IMG/VR virus record: IMGVR_UViG_3300042317_001568
Span: 141,011-205,010 of that record
Length of the DNA: 64,000 nt
DNA from: a virus
Reading direction: 5' to 3' (one strand)
Position numbers and translations under genes: made by a program. Positions 54,124-64,000 of the stretch are shown one piece after another. Under the pieces are notes generated by a model that worked only from the letters and a program-made list of their open reading frames with translations, did no database searches and had not been told where the DNA came from. The number at the start of each line of letters is the position of its first letter. Position 1 is the stretch's first letter.

Positions 54124-54495
54124 ATGGCTGCACCAAATCTACAGGCTCCGACAACAGTCACTGGCAAAACGACGTATTTGTCTTTGTCCGCAACAACTGA
54201 AACGACGCTGCTGTCAAACGCGGCGGCAAGTAACAAAGCGTTGCGTATCGCTAACTTAACAGTGGCGAATAAATCTACTACCACAAGCGCGTCAATTGCA
54301 GCAAAAATCTACACGGCTGCGAGCGCCGGTACGGGCTATTCTTTAGCCGCTACGGTGACTGTACCTGTAGGCGCTGTTGTTATCTTAATCGGCAAAGAAA
54401 ATCCGGTGTGGCTGGAAGAAGACAAGCGCATCACAGTTACAGCCGGCACAGCAAATATTCTTGACGTTGTTTGCTCGTATGAAGAGGTTGCATAA
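54124..54495 (+). CDS. Small structural protein, paralogue of 61089 gene (123 aa)
   Basis: The protein begins MAAPNLQAPTTVTGK and contains VVILIGKENPVWLEEDKRI and a CSYE end, matching the gene at 61089 (MAAPNIAATTNIIGK, NPLWLEEGDSI, CSYE). It is beta-sandwich-like. Each paralogue lies directly upstream of a LamG-like protein, suggesting a two-gene module. The stop overlaps the next start by one base. Confidence 0.7.
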   Translation: MAAPNLQAPTTVTGKTTYLSLSATTETTLLSNAAASNKALRIANLTVANKSTTTSASIAAKIYTAASAGTGYSLAATVTVPVGAVVILIGKENPVWLEEDKRITVTAGTANILDVVCSYEEVA

Positions 54496-56474
54496 TGCCC
54501 CGCCCGTCTGGTGGTTATGCTGCTGGGTACGTGACGCCCGTACTGAGTTCTAATGCGGCTGTGGGAGTGTGGACGCCGCGCGATGTATACGCCAATCGAG
54601 CCGCCGGTACGTGGCCTGTTGAGGGCACGGCTACGCCAGCGTTCTCGACTGTTGGCTACACGCGACTGTGGGGTTTAACCACAAAATCTTCTGGGCTGGT
54701 CACGGGTACGGCCGCAACCGACACCGGTCGGTATAACGTGAAATGGTGGGACAACACTATTACAAACCATCTTTCCGGCGGCACATTTAGCAAAGCAGCC
54801 GCGGGTGGCTATCGCGCGTTTGAGATTTATCCGGTGCGGCAAACACTCACTTCCGCGTCTAGCAATGCGGTTTTAGCCTACAAAAACGGCTATAACGTCA
54901 CTATCGACACCGGGCAGAGTAAGTTCGGCGGCGCAAGCGCTTCTTTTGGCGGCAACGGCGACTATCTCAGGACATCTGTTGCGTTTAACTACTCATCAAA
55001 CTTCACGATAGAGTTTTGGTTTCGGCGATATGCCTCGGGCAGCGGTCAGGCCCCTACGTTTTACGAAGCCGGTGATATTCAAGGCGGTCAGGGCGGCTTG
55101 CATATTTATTATTTAAACGGTCAGATGCAGGTTAGCGACGGAATCGCCCCGGGCATCTCTGGCGGGTCAATTCCGGCGTTAAACACGTGGGTACATATTG
55201 CCCTAGTGCGGAACAACGGCACAAATACGTTGTACGTTGACGGCACCAGTGTTGGAACGAGCACGCAAGATTACGCGGCGCAGATAACAAATAACATCAT
55301 CTCAATCGGCGGCGCCCCAAACTACAGTTTTTATATCCACGGCTGGATCGACGATTTTCGGCAAACGCAAGCCGCTGTTTACACAGCCAATTTTACGCCG
55401 CCTACGGCAGCCCTCACCGCGATTACTAACACAGCGCTCCTGTACAACTTTAATACAGACTTTGACTCTATACCGTTCGGACAGTTTGACGGCTTTGACG
55501 TGTCGTCTAACAACATCACCAAGTTGCGAGGAGAAAGCCTCATAATCGACCGCGGACCGGGCTTCAATCAGTCGGTATACATGTATATCGGGTATCCGCA
55601 TTATGGTTATGGGTATGTGCCACAGTGGGTTCCCGGTCCAGCAGAATTTGCAAGTTTGAAAAACAATGATCTTGCAGCCGCTGATTTGGACCAGTTCTAC
55701 ACAGACCTCGGCGCCAGCAACGCCGGTGTTTTGAGCGTGCAGGGCAACCCCGGCATATCAGCCGACACGCCATCTATAGCCACAGCGAAAGGCTATACGG
55801 TGTTTGGCAGCGTGCCTCCGGCTACGACATTGCTTTTAAATTGCGAGGGGGCAAATAACGGAACCACGATTACAGACTCTAGCGTAACAGCGCAGACTAT
55901 TCGCCGCCTCCACACCGGCAGCACTGCTCCCGTTACCAGCACAACGCAGTTTAAGTATGGTTCGTCTTCGGTTCTTTTTAACGGCAACAACTGGCTGGAC
56001 AACTTAAACGGCAATTCGGCTAATGTCTTGGGTACCGATAATTTTACTGTAGAAATGTGGGTGTACTTAGCGTCTCGGGGAACGGTGACGCCAATCTTTG
56101 AGTTAGACCAATACACTGCTGGTATTTTGTGGCGCGTAGGCAGCAGCGTAGATAGTCTTTGGATCAAAAACAACCAATACAACTGGTCGCCGGCTACGCA
56201 CGTTCCTTTAACGACATGGACGCACGTGGCGCTTGTCAGAGAGAACGATAATGTGCGCGTATACGCAGGTGGGGTGCAGCGGCTGTCTGTCAACTTACCT
56301 GCAAACACGTTAGTTGGCACAGCGGGCAAAATAGTTATCGGCGCGTCTACGCATGATAATTACACTACCCGTATGACCGCCAACAGTTATCTTGACGACA
56401 TCCGGCTGACACGCGGACTTGCTCTTTACACGGGCACCTTCACGCCGCCGACGGCGCAACTTACGGCACTATAA
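54495..56474 (+). CDS. LamG/concanavalin-like tail protein (659 aa)
   Basis: Two laminin-G-like lectin domains are visible. The first (about 140-310) has SKFGGASASFGGNGDYL, FTIEFWFRR, NTWVHIALVRN and LYVDGTSVG. The second (about 440-658) has NFTVEMWVYL, TWTHVALVREN, VRVYAGGVQ and YLDDIRLTRG. Such domains in phage structural proteins bind carbohydrates, which fits recognition of host surface glycans. A linker rich in Tyr/Gly joins them (YMYIGYPHYGYGYVPQ). Confidence 0.8.
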   Translation: MPRPSGGYAAGYVTPVLSSNAAVGVWTPRDVYANRAAGTWPVEGTATPAFSTVGYTRLWGLTTKSSGLVTGTAATDTGRYNVKWWDNTITNHLSGGTFSKAAAGGYRAFEIYPVRQTLTSASSNAVLAYKNGYNVTIDTGQSKFGGASASFGGNGDYLRTSVAFNYSSNFTIEFWFRRYASGSGQAPTFYEAGDIQGGQGGLHIYYLNGQMQVSDGIAPGISGGSIPALNTWVHIALVRNNGTNTLYVDGTSVGTSTQDYAAQITNNIISIGGAPNYSFYIHGWIDDFRQTQAAVYTANFTPPTAALTAITNTALLYNFNTDFDSIPFGQFDGFDVSSNNITKLRGESLIIDRGPGFNQSVYMYIGYPHYGYGYVPQWVPGPAEFASLKNNDLAAADLDQFYTDLGASNAGVLSVQGNPGISADTPSIATAKGYTVFGSVPPATTLLLNCEGANNGTTITDSSVTAQTIRRLHTGSTAPVTSTTQFKYGSSSVLFNGNNWLDNLNGNSANVLGTDNFTVEMWVYLASRGTVTPIFELDQYTAGILWRVGSSVDSLWIKNNQYNWSPATHVPLTTWTHVALVRENDNVRVYAGGVQRLSVNLPANTLVGTAGKIVIGASTHDNYTTRMTANSYLDDIRLTRGLALYTGTFTPPTAQLTAL

Positions 56475-57208
56475 TGATTTTCTATTACGGCACGCCAAAG
56501 TACTCTGTCGCGCTGAACGCTAAAGTCGGCTCAAGCAGTATGGCGCGGGCGATTATTGAGCAGTTTTATCCGCGGCAAGATTGGTTGATACGTACCGCGG
56601 CGTACCCAGAAGGCAAATCTCCTGAAACTGAACAGTGGCATTGGCTGTGCGGCGGCTCGCCCACGCCGCCAAAGCCTGTAGTGCTACTCGTGCGTGACCC
56701 GGTTGCTCGTTTTGTGTCCGCGTGCCAGCAAGTAAACATTAAACCCAGCAATGTCCAAAACGCTATAGACTCAATTATCGATGACGTCCAATGTCATCGC
56801 GTCAGGCCAGAAAATTTATCCGACGAGCAGTGGCGCAAACAGTTGGACTACGCGACACGCCAAAATACGCGGATGGGGCAGCAGATGATGGCTCAAGGAA
56901 AAAAGCCGCCTCGCCTTGGCTTCCTGCGCGACAACGTGCACTTTCTTCATCAGCACGAATACGCCGTAGGCCCGACGACTTGTTTTCGGTTTCCTCGGGA
57001 TATGAAGGCCGCTTGGGAGTTTCTTGAGATCGCGGCGCCAATACCGGAAGCAAACAAAGCCCGGCGAAAAAAAGCCGTGTTAACAGAAGAACAAGAAACT
57101 GCTGTGCGGCTGTACTACTCGGCAGACCAGCAATTATTTGATAGCATTACTGCGCCGGGTTATGTGTTTACTCCGGACACGACGCCGGCAACAACCGCTG
57201 ATCTTTGA
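56474..57208 (+). CDS. Sulfotransferase-like enzyme
   Basis: This 244-residue protein overlaps the lectin gene by one base. It shows the two PAPS-binding elements of sulfotransferases: NAKVGSSSMARA (residues 15-25, the 5'-phosphosulfate loop) and VVLLVRDPVARFVSA (Arg74, Arg79 and Ser82, the 3'-phosphate site). A basic DNA-like region and a C-terminal RYY-type helix follow. It should transfer sulfate from PAPS to a sugar, or to a tyrosine or other acceptor. Being embedded among fibre and lectin genes makes modification of virion or host glycans the obvious hypothesis. A rarely described function for a phage gene in this location. Confidence 0.7.
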   Translation: MIFYYGTPKYSVALNAKVGSSSMARAIIEQFYPRQDWLIRTAAYPEGKSPETEQWHWLCGGSPTPPKPVVLLVRDPVARFVSACQQVNIKPSNVQNAIDSIIDDVQCHRVRPENLSDEQWRKQLDYATRQNTRMGQQMMAQGKKPPRLGFLRDNVHFLHQHEYAVGPTTCFRFPRDMKAAWEFLEIAAPIPEANKARRKKAVLTEEQETAVRLYYSADQQLFDSITAPGYVFTPDTTPATTADL

Positions 57209-57238
57209 TTTACGCTATTTTTAAACAAAGGACTAACC

Positions 57239-57577
57239 ATGAGCGTTCTTGACCCAGAAACATCCCCGATTTTAGACCCGGCGACCCGCATTGCGAACCA
57301 ACTTAAACAAAACGCCCGCAATATATTTCGCAACATTACCGGTTCTTTTGCACAAAACGCCAAACTTTTTTGGCAGAACCCGCAAGCGACGCCGCAGGAA
57401 ATCGCCGCGGCACTAGGCACCGACGGCGTTGAACTTTTTCAGTTGCACGCCAAACTAGGCGAATTGCTGTACTCGATAAAACCCGAAGTCACTACTGCCA
57501 CTATGGCTATCGTGGGCGACTCTACGTACAACGAGGACGGCTCTGTGACTATTCCGACCACGCCGCCCGCTGAGTGA
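57239..57577 (+). CDS. Hypothetical phage protein (112 aa)
   Basis: ATG 57239 follows AAAGGA. The product is helical, with a central NARNIFRNITGSFAQNAKLFWQNP and a later LGTDGVELFQLHAKLGELLYSIKP segment resembling small phage proteins of unknown role. It lies between the sulfotransferase and a glycosyltransferase. Confidence 0.65.
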   Translation: MSVLDPETSPILDPATRIANQLKQNARNIFRNITGSFAQNAKLFWQNPQATPQEIAAALGTDGVELFQLHAKLGELLYSIKPEVTTATMAIVGDSTYNEDGSVTIPTTPPAE

Positions 57578-58218
57578 TGTCGGCTAAGCCCCGCGTCCTC
57601 GGCGCGTTGTTTACAAAAGGTCTGCAACCAGACTCGCCGCCCCACCACGACCGTATGACACCAGAGATGGGGCGCGCGTGGGCGGAATCAGTAAACGACC
57701 ACGGCTACGAAGCAATTCTGTTCACCGACGTTGACTGCAGTTTTTTACCGGTGACTGAAGTGCGAATTCCGTGCCGCGGTTTTCCGCACACGTATCGCTT
57801 TATCGCGATAGCCGATTATGTAAAAAAGCAAAACTTACGCGGCGAAATCTGGTGTACGGACGTGCGTGACGTAATCATGATCAACCGCCCGCGGCCACAA
57901 CCCGGGTTTTTGTATGTCGGGTCTGAGCCTGATGGCCCCCGCTCGTGGCGTTGGATGTCGAGTGTGCAGGCTGGTTGCCCTTTTTGGACGTACACAAATT
58001 ATCCGGGTATAAACTACAATTGCGGAATTGTAGGCGGCATTGATATTGGTGATTTTTTGCAGACGCTCGGTAAGTTAAATAAAATGTGCCGCGGCCTACA
58101 TGACATGCACTCTTTTATTTATGCCCTGCAGTCGCAAAAAAACATTGTAACCGGCCCTTTGGTGCACAGTGTTTTTACGGCTAATACTCCTACTGACGCT
58201 TGGTTTGCGCACAAGTAA
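57577..58218 (+). CDS. GT-A-type glycosyltransferase-like protein (213 aa)
   Basis: ATG 57577 (GTGATG context) overlaps the previous stop. The fold order fits a GT-A enzyme: YEAILFTDVDCSF near residue 45, WCTDVRDVI near 92-100 with a D..D metal-type motif, and NYNCGIVGG near 146-154, plus a DMHSFIYALQ stretch. Donor and acceptor are unknown. With the sulfotransferase upstream and lectin-like neighbours it belongs to a possible glycan-modifying set. Confidence 0.6.
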   Translation: MSAKPRVLGALFTKGLQPDSPPHHDRMTPEMGRAWAESVNDHGYEAILFTDVDCSFLPVTEVRIPCRGFPHTYRFIAIADYVKKQNLRGEIWCTDVRDVIMINRPRPQPGFLYVGSEPDGPRSWRWMSSVQAGCPFWTYTNYPGINYNCGIVGGIDIGDFLQTLGKLNKMCRGLHDMHSFIYALQSQKNIVTGPLVHSVFTANTPTDAWFAHK

Positions 58219-58325
58219 TCCCGTTGCCATTTTTGCGCGACGGCATTACATTACGTTAAAGCGCGCTAGCGTAAACCCGTTTTTGCGCTACAACGTAAAC
58301 ATTGCTTATTCATCGGAGCATTACC

Positions 58326-58892
58326 ATGGCTGACCCGCAGATCATCGACGCCGTTTCAGAGCCGACCGATACCGCGCAAGTATCTCTTGATACGTCGGCG
58401 CTATCGAAAGCCATTCAGAACATTATCGCTAACAACACGCCAGTTGAGACGCGCACGGTTAACCCGGCTGAATACATTAACCGTGCTGGCAAGTCTATGG
58501 TGGAGCTCTATGACTCCTACACCAAGCTGCGCACGATCGGCACACACCTAAACGGCAAACTTGTATCAGACCCCATCCCCGATACGCTGCGGATTGAAAA
58601 CATCTCTATTCGTTTCCGCTCTGTTGAGAACGGGCAAGAATCCGAAGCGCAGACTGTAGAGCTAAAAAATCTGCAGTCAGTCGGAGACATATCGAATATT
58701 CTTTCTACGGAAATTGGCGCCGTCATCGTGCTGCTTCAGCAGGAAACAGCCGGCATCCTCGACATCGCCACCAAGACCAAAGAGCTTTGCGACAAGTCTC
58801 GGAAGGCGTGGGAAGAGTCGAACAAGGACAAGAAAATTCAAGAAATTGACGCGGACGGAAACGCCGTCACAGAAGAATCGACCCCCGAGTAA
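58326..58892 (+). CDS. Hypothetical structural-region protein (188 aa)
   Basis: ATG 58326 follows CGGAGC. Acidic and helical, with a middle (IENISIRFRSVENGQ) and a C-terminal coiled stretch (LLQQETAGILDIATKTKELCDKSRKAW). Beginning after a 107-bp gap with no clear terminator, it may be a virion or assembly protein; function unknown. Confidence 0.6.
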   Translation: MADPQIIDAVSEPTDTAQVSLDTSALSKAIQNIIANNTPVETRTVNPAEYINRAGKSMVELYDSYTKLRTIGTHLNGKLVSDPIPDTLRIENISIRFRSVENGQESEAQTVELKNLQSVGDISNILSTEIGAVIVLLQQETAGILDIATKTKELCDKSRKAWEESNKDKKIQEIDADGNAVTEESTPE

Positions 58893-58942
58893 GTTAACAT
58901 TAACGTCGGCAATACCGCAAAGAAAAATACCCGCTGGCGAGG

Positions 58943-58948
58943 TATACT
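58943..58948 (+). promoter_or_regulatory. Candidate -10 box before the third collagen-like fibre
   Basis: TATACT, 48 bp upstream of ATG 58996, lies in the context CGAGGTATACT, which resembles the CGAGGTATAAT at 23768-23779. No -35 is evident. The leader also holds GACCCGACAGGTC just before the start. Confidence 0.4.
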
Positions 58949-58950
58949 AA

Positions 58951-61086
<2,136 letters not shown>

Positions 61087-61088
61087 TT

Positions 61089-61448
61089 ATGGCTGCACCA
61101 AACATTGCTGCAACGACAAACATTATCGGCAAGCTTGACACTGCGGCAGTGACAACGTCTATGCAGGTTATGGTGTCTAATCCGGCATCTAGCGGCAAAG
61201 TCTACAAAATAAACACGCTCTTTGCTGTGAACGTTACGGGCGCTACCGCGACGGACATGCACATATCGTTATTCAGAGGCAGCAGCGAAGTTCCGATTAT
61301 TCGGTTTACAGCGGTGCCTGCCGATGCCACACTGGTTGTCATCAGCAAAGACAACCCGCTCTGGTTAGAAGAAGGCGACTCGATTAAGGCGCAAGCCGGT
61401 GCAAATGGTCGAACCGTAATTCTCTGCTCGTACGAGATTATTTCTTAA
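61089..61448 (+). CDS. Small structural protein, paralogue of 54124 gene (119 aa)
   Basis: MAAPNIAATTNIIGKL, a middle beta domain and the shared end (DNPLWLEEGDSIKAQ, CSYEIIS) match the 54124 protein across its length. It is likely a beta-sandwich small fibre component. It lies between fibre 3 and another LamG-like protein, mirroring the 54124-54495 arrangement. Confidence 0.7.
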   Translation: MAAPNIAATTNIIGKLDTAAVTTSMQVMVSNPASSGKVYKINTLFAVNVTGATATDMHISLFRGSSEVPIIRFTAVPADATLVVISKDNPLWLEEGDSIKAQAGANGRTVILCSYEIIS

Positions 61449-61458
61449 GGATTGCGTC

Positions 61459-63081
61459 ATGGGTAATCGATACTTCGGCGGTTGGTGGCCGGAAAATTTA
61501 CCTGTCTTTCCGTCATCGGGCGAGACGTCAATTCCCGGCGTGTGGCACATTGACGATGTGCATATGCTGCTTGGAGAAGGCATGACGTCGGAGATAGACC
61601 CGACCGTATACATTTACAAACGTAGCCGCGGCGGTAGCTACCCTTACATAAGCTGGCCGCGCGCCACATTCACAGTTGGCGACATTGATGACGTCACTCT
61701 CGGATGTAAATCATCTGTTGATTTTTTAGCCAGCGCAACAAAAGGCTCTTCGGCCAACTTTGGGCACGAGTTTAAATTTTATTGGGAAAAAAAAGCGCCG
61801 GGTAGCAGTACGTGGGAGCCGTACTCAAGCCCACTTGATCTGATCACAAACAAAATCAAGCTCGGTCAAGAAGTGTTTACGACCGACACTAATGTTTTTC
61901 GCGGGTACATGGCGAATTTTCGTTACAGCTCGACTGCCCGGTATATGACCGGTTCAAACGACACGACGATCACCGTAGTGGCGGACCCGGTGTTTGACGG
62001 CAATACGCTTGCCCTGCTGAAATTTAATACGAGTTCTACAACGCCGAGTGTTCCGTGGACGTCATTAGACCCGGCCCCAACACCATTTGTGCAAAGTTTT
62101 TCAACGGTCACAGACGGTGATTTACCGGGGCAGCAGTACGCGGCTTACACATACGCCGGTTTATACACGCTGTCACATAATACGGGCTTTACACGAAACG
62201 ACGGCGACTTTTGTGTTGAGTTGTATTTCAGGACTATAGACAACTTAAACTGGGCTTACTCGAACGATCAATACGCCACGCTCGTTGACATGCGTGCTGG
62301 AAATACCACAACCGGACCGATCAACGTCAACGCAATAGCTATAACATTATCAAAGCTAAACAAAGTGCAGGTCCGCCGCGGTGATGCGGTTATTATTGAA
62401 AGTGACACGTCGGTCGCAAGCAACACAATCAACCTTGAAAACTCGTGGTATCACGTAATTCTCAACAGCAAAGATGGCGTCTTGCGCTTATACCTGCGGC
62501 CAATTAGCGACCCAAATCGGGCCGCTACGCTTGTCGGCGAGCCGTACGCCGGCGAACATATTAAAAGACTTCGTTTAACTGACCTCACAAGCGCCGACGA
62601 CGATACGCAGTTTCGTGTGCGGGTTACATACGGCGCGCTACGAGAAGCGTACAGCGAGCCAGCAACGCTATCAGCGAATGCCCCCGACATTACGTGGAAC
62701 GATCCGGATGGCGGCCCGGCACCGTACTTTACTGTATCGGGAAATTATTTTCCGCATCTGCTTGGTGCAAACGCGCTTCCAAACCCCGGAAATTTTACAA
62801 TAAGCTCGGGTGTCGATCCCGGACCCGGGTTTGCCAATAATCAGTTAGATTTCAGGTGGGAATTCGCTACCGAGCGGCTTGACGGGACAGCCATCGAGTT
62901 CGACGACGCCGCAACGATACTGGCGTGGAACACGTTTGCCGGTGAAACAGACACAAGTTTTTCTTACAACCTTGTTTGGGCTGGCTCGGGTAACTACTTT
63001 GCTTTGCGCGCAGTAGCTATTTGCGGACAGGTCGCCACTGTGTATAGCCCCGTGGCATTTATCGAAAGAGCCGAAACCTGA
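61459..63081 (+). CDS. LamG-like tail protein (540 aa)
   Basis: It starts at ATG 61459 behind AAGGA. An N-terminal Trp/Gly-rich segment (NRYFGGWWPENLPVFP) is followed by beta-rich domains. A LamG-like domain covers about 170-360 (GDFCVELYFRTID, SWYHVILNSKDGVLRLYL). The C-terminal 160 residues are another beta sandwich with FTVSGNYFPHLLGAN and a DGTAIEFDDAATILAW stretch. It is probably a receptor or glycan-binding virion protein. The Trp-rich N-terminus is echoed by the gene at 63604. Confidence 0.65.
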   Translation: MGNRYFGGWWPENLPVFPSSGETSIPGVWHIDDVHMLLGEGMTSEIDPTVYIYKRSRGGSYPYISWPRATFTVGDIDDVTLGCKSSVDFLASATKGSSANFGHEFKFYWEKKAPGSSTWEPYSSPLDLITNKIKLGQEVFTTDTNVFRGYMANFRYSSTARYMTGSNDTTITVVADPVFDGNTLALLKFNTSSTTPSVPWTSLDPAPTPFVQSFSTVTDGDLPGQQYAAYTYAGLYTLSHNTGFTRNDGDFCVELYFRTIDNLNWAYSNDQYATLVDMRAGNTTTGPINVNAIAITLSKLNKVQVRRGDAVIIESDTSVASNTINLENSWYHVILNSKDGVLRLYLRPISDPNRAATLVGEPYAGEHIKRLRLTDLTSADDDTQFRVRVTYGALREAYSEPATLSANAPDITWNDPDGGPAPYFTVSGNYFPHLLGANALPNPGNFTISSGVDPGPGFANNQLDFRWEFATERLDGTAIEFDDAATILAWNTFAGETDTSFSYNLVWAGSGNYFALRAVAICGQVATVYSPVAFIERAET

Positions 63082-63083
63082 TC

Positions 63084-63614
63084 ATGCGCGTACCCATCAA
63101 TCAGTTAACGCTACCCGAACAAGCAGCGGCGTACAATCCAGAATTTAAACGCGAGTGCATGCGTACCGGGAATCCCGTGTACGACAAAAATCGAAACATC
63201 GTCGCTTTAGACATTGACCGCATTCCGCTGCAGCGGGCATTTCACAAATGCATGATGCGGCACATGGGCTACACCGGCGCAAAGATACCCCCGATGTCAA
63301 TTGAAATGCCGCTGCCCAAAGAAATGCCGCCTCCACCTGTAGGCGCGTTAGACGCCGTCAAAAAAACAGGTGTCGGGACAGAGTTAAAAACTGTGTTAAA
63401 TCAATACGGCTTTGTGCTCTCTCCAATTTACGACATTCTCATGTACAAGTTAAATGACAAGTCGATAACCGACTGCGCACAAAATATTGAAGGCATGCTA
63501 GACGTACTGGAAGACGAAGCATATCGCAACAAGGTAACCTTCGACCGGGACAAGACTGAGATCATGATCCGGCTCGCAATTCGTAACGCACGGAAAAATT
63601 CAAATGGCAGCTAG
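63084..63614 (+). CDS. Hypothetical protein (176 aa)
   Basis: Not recognised. ATG 63084 is two bases after the previous stop. It is helical in the C-terminal half (VLNQYGFVLSPIYDILMYKLND, NIEGMLDVLEDEAYRN), with proline-rich segments (EMPLPKEMPPPPVG) in the middle. It overlaps the next gene by 11 bp. Possibly a virion assembly protein. Confidence 0.6.
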   Translation: MRVPINQLTLPEQAAAYNPEFKRECMRTGNPVYDKNRNIVALDIDRIPLQRAFHKCMMRHMGYTGAKIPPMSIEMPLPKEMPPPPVGALDAVKKTGVGTELKTVLNQYGFVLSPIYDILMYKLNDKSITDCAQNIEGMLDVLEDEAYRNKVTFDRDKTEIMIRLAIRNARKNSNGS

Positions 63615-64000
63615 TGGCGCGTCTGGACCATCTTCTGGTTTGCTCACGAAGGGCAGCGCTTTGTTTTTGACAAACTGCCGCGACAAAAAACCTATTTTCG
63701 GCCCCAAGGACGATCCTTGCAGTAAAACAGTCAACGAAGATTGTTGCGGCTGCGGCAAGAACCAGTGCGAGTGCGCGAACCCCACGTGCATGTTTAGTTA
63801 TCCGGGAAACTCCTACACCGAGTGGGAAGACACCGAAACTTATCAGCAGCTATTTCTGTGCGATGCTGAGAACACCAGCGGCTACGGCATGACGGTTTTT
63901 TCTGGCGGCGTTAACAGCTGGTGGGGCTACTACGGCGGCTGGTGGGGCGGCTACGGATGGAACTGGTGGTGGGGCGGCGGATATTGGGGCGGCTGGGGTT
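63604..64000 (+). CDS. Cys-rich / Trp-Gly-rich protein, partial at right edge
   Basis: A frame opens at ATG 63604 and runs 132 codons to the window end without a stop, so the right end is unknown. The middle has a cysteine cluster (DCCGCGKNQCECANPTC near residues 47-62), as in metal-binding or disulfide domains. The final 30 residues are a striking aromatic-glycine run: WWGYYGGWWGGYGW, then WWWGGGYWGG. No family is recognised. It overlaps the preceding gene by 11 bp and lies in the adhesion region. Confidence 0.7.
   Translation, partial: MAASGASGPSSGLLTKGSALFLTNCRDKKPIFGPKDDPCSKTVNEDCCGCGKNQCECANPTCMFSYPGNSYTEWEDTETYQQLFLCDAENTSGYGMTVFSGGVNSWWGYYGGWWGGYGWNWWWGGGYWGGWG

Overview
The window looks like 64 kb of a large double-stranded DNA bacteriophage genome. 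Every convincing gene is on the + strand. Genes are packed with short overlaps (ATGA, GTGA and TAATG junctions). The content is a phage replication and recombination set, a portal protein and a long tail-fibre region. I see no integrase, CI/Cro switch, terminase, capsid, lysis gene or RNA polymerase here, so this is an internal piece of a probably virulent phage. The host is uncertain. A set of small paralogues carrying an LTDEEREA-type helix, plus a deoxyhypusine-synthase-like domain, remind me of planctomycete genomes; this is recollection and inference, not a database result.

Layout. 1-5.3 kb: small unknown proteins, a SEC-C zinc protein, an HTH/deoxyhypusine-synthase-like fusion and a DnaQ-type exonuclease. 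5.4-6.7 kb: RNA region with a tRNA-Gln(UUG), a gene bracketed by two copies of the tRNA 3' end, and a roughly 140-nt tRNA-like structured element. 6.7-10.8 kb: MazG-like pyrophosphatase and many small accessory genes, including four LTDEEREA paralogues and five copies of a short DNA motif usually preceded by a hairpin. 10.8-26.7 kb: replication and recombination (SbcD/Mre11, SbcC/Rad50, UvsW-like helicase, DnaB-like helicase, DnaG-like primase, uracil-DNA-glycosylase-like/PolA fusion, a candidate ssDNA-binding protein, RecA/UvsX). 26.7-35.7 kb: mostly unrecognised proteins, a RuvC-like resolvase, a possible glycosyltransferase and two strong terminators. 35.8-42.7 kb: portal with a zinc-ribbon insertion, GT-B glycosyltransferase, SpoT-like HD hydrolase, thymidylate kinase and small proteins. 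42.7-64 kb: adhesion region with three collagen-like fibres, an 1,839-residue fibre, LamG-like proteins, a sulfotransferase, a GT-A glycosyltransferase and a Trp/Gly-rich protein running off the end.

How it works together. The replication genes form one nearly continuous overlapping block, in which SbcCD, helicases, primase, polymerase and recombinase would give recombination-dependent replication with RuvC resolving junctions. The tail region combines triple-helix-type fibres, lectin-like domains and enzymes that could sulfate or glycosylate surface structures. That pairing is the most distinctive biology here. Candidate sigma70-like promoters (for example at 303, 23752 and 53553) and terminators (34131, 35739) suggest several transcription units.
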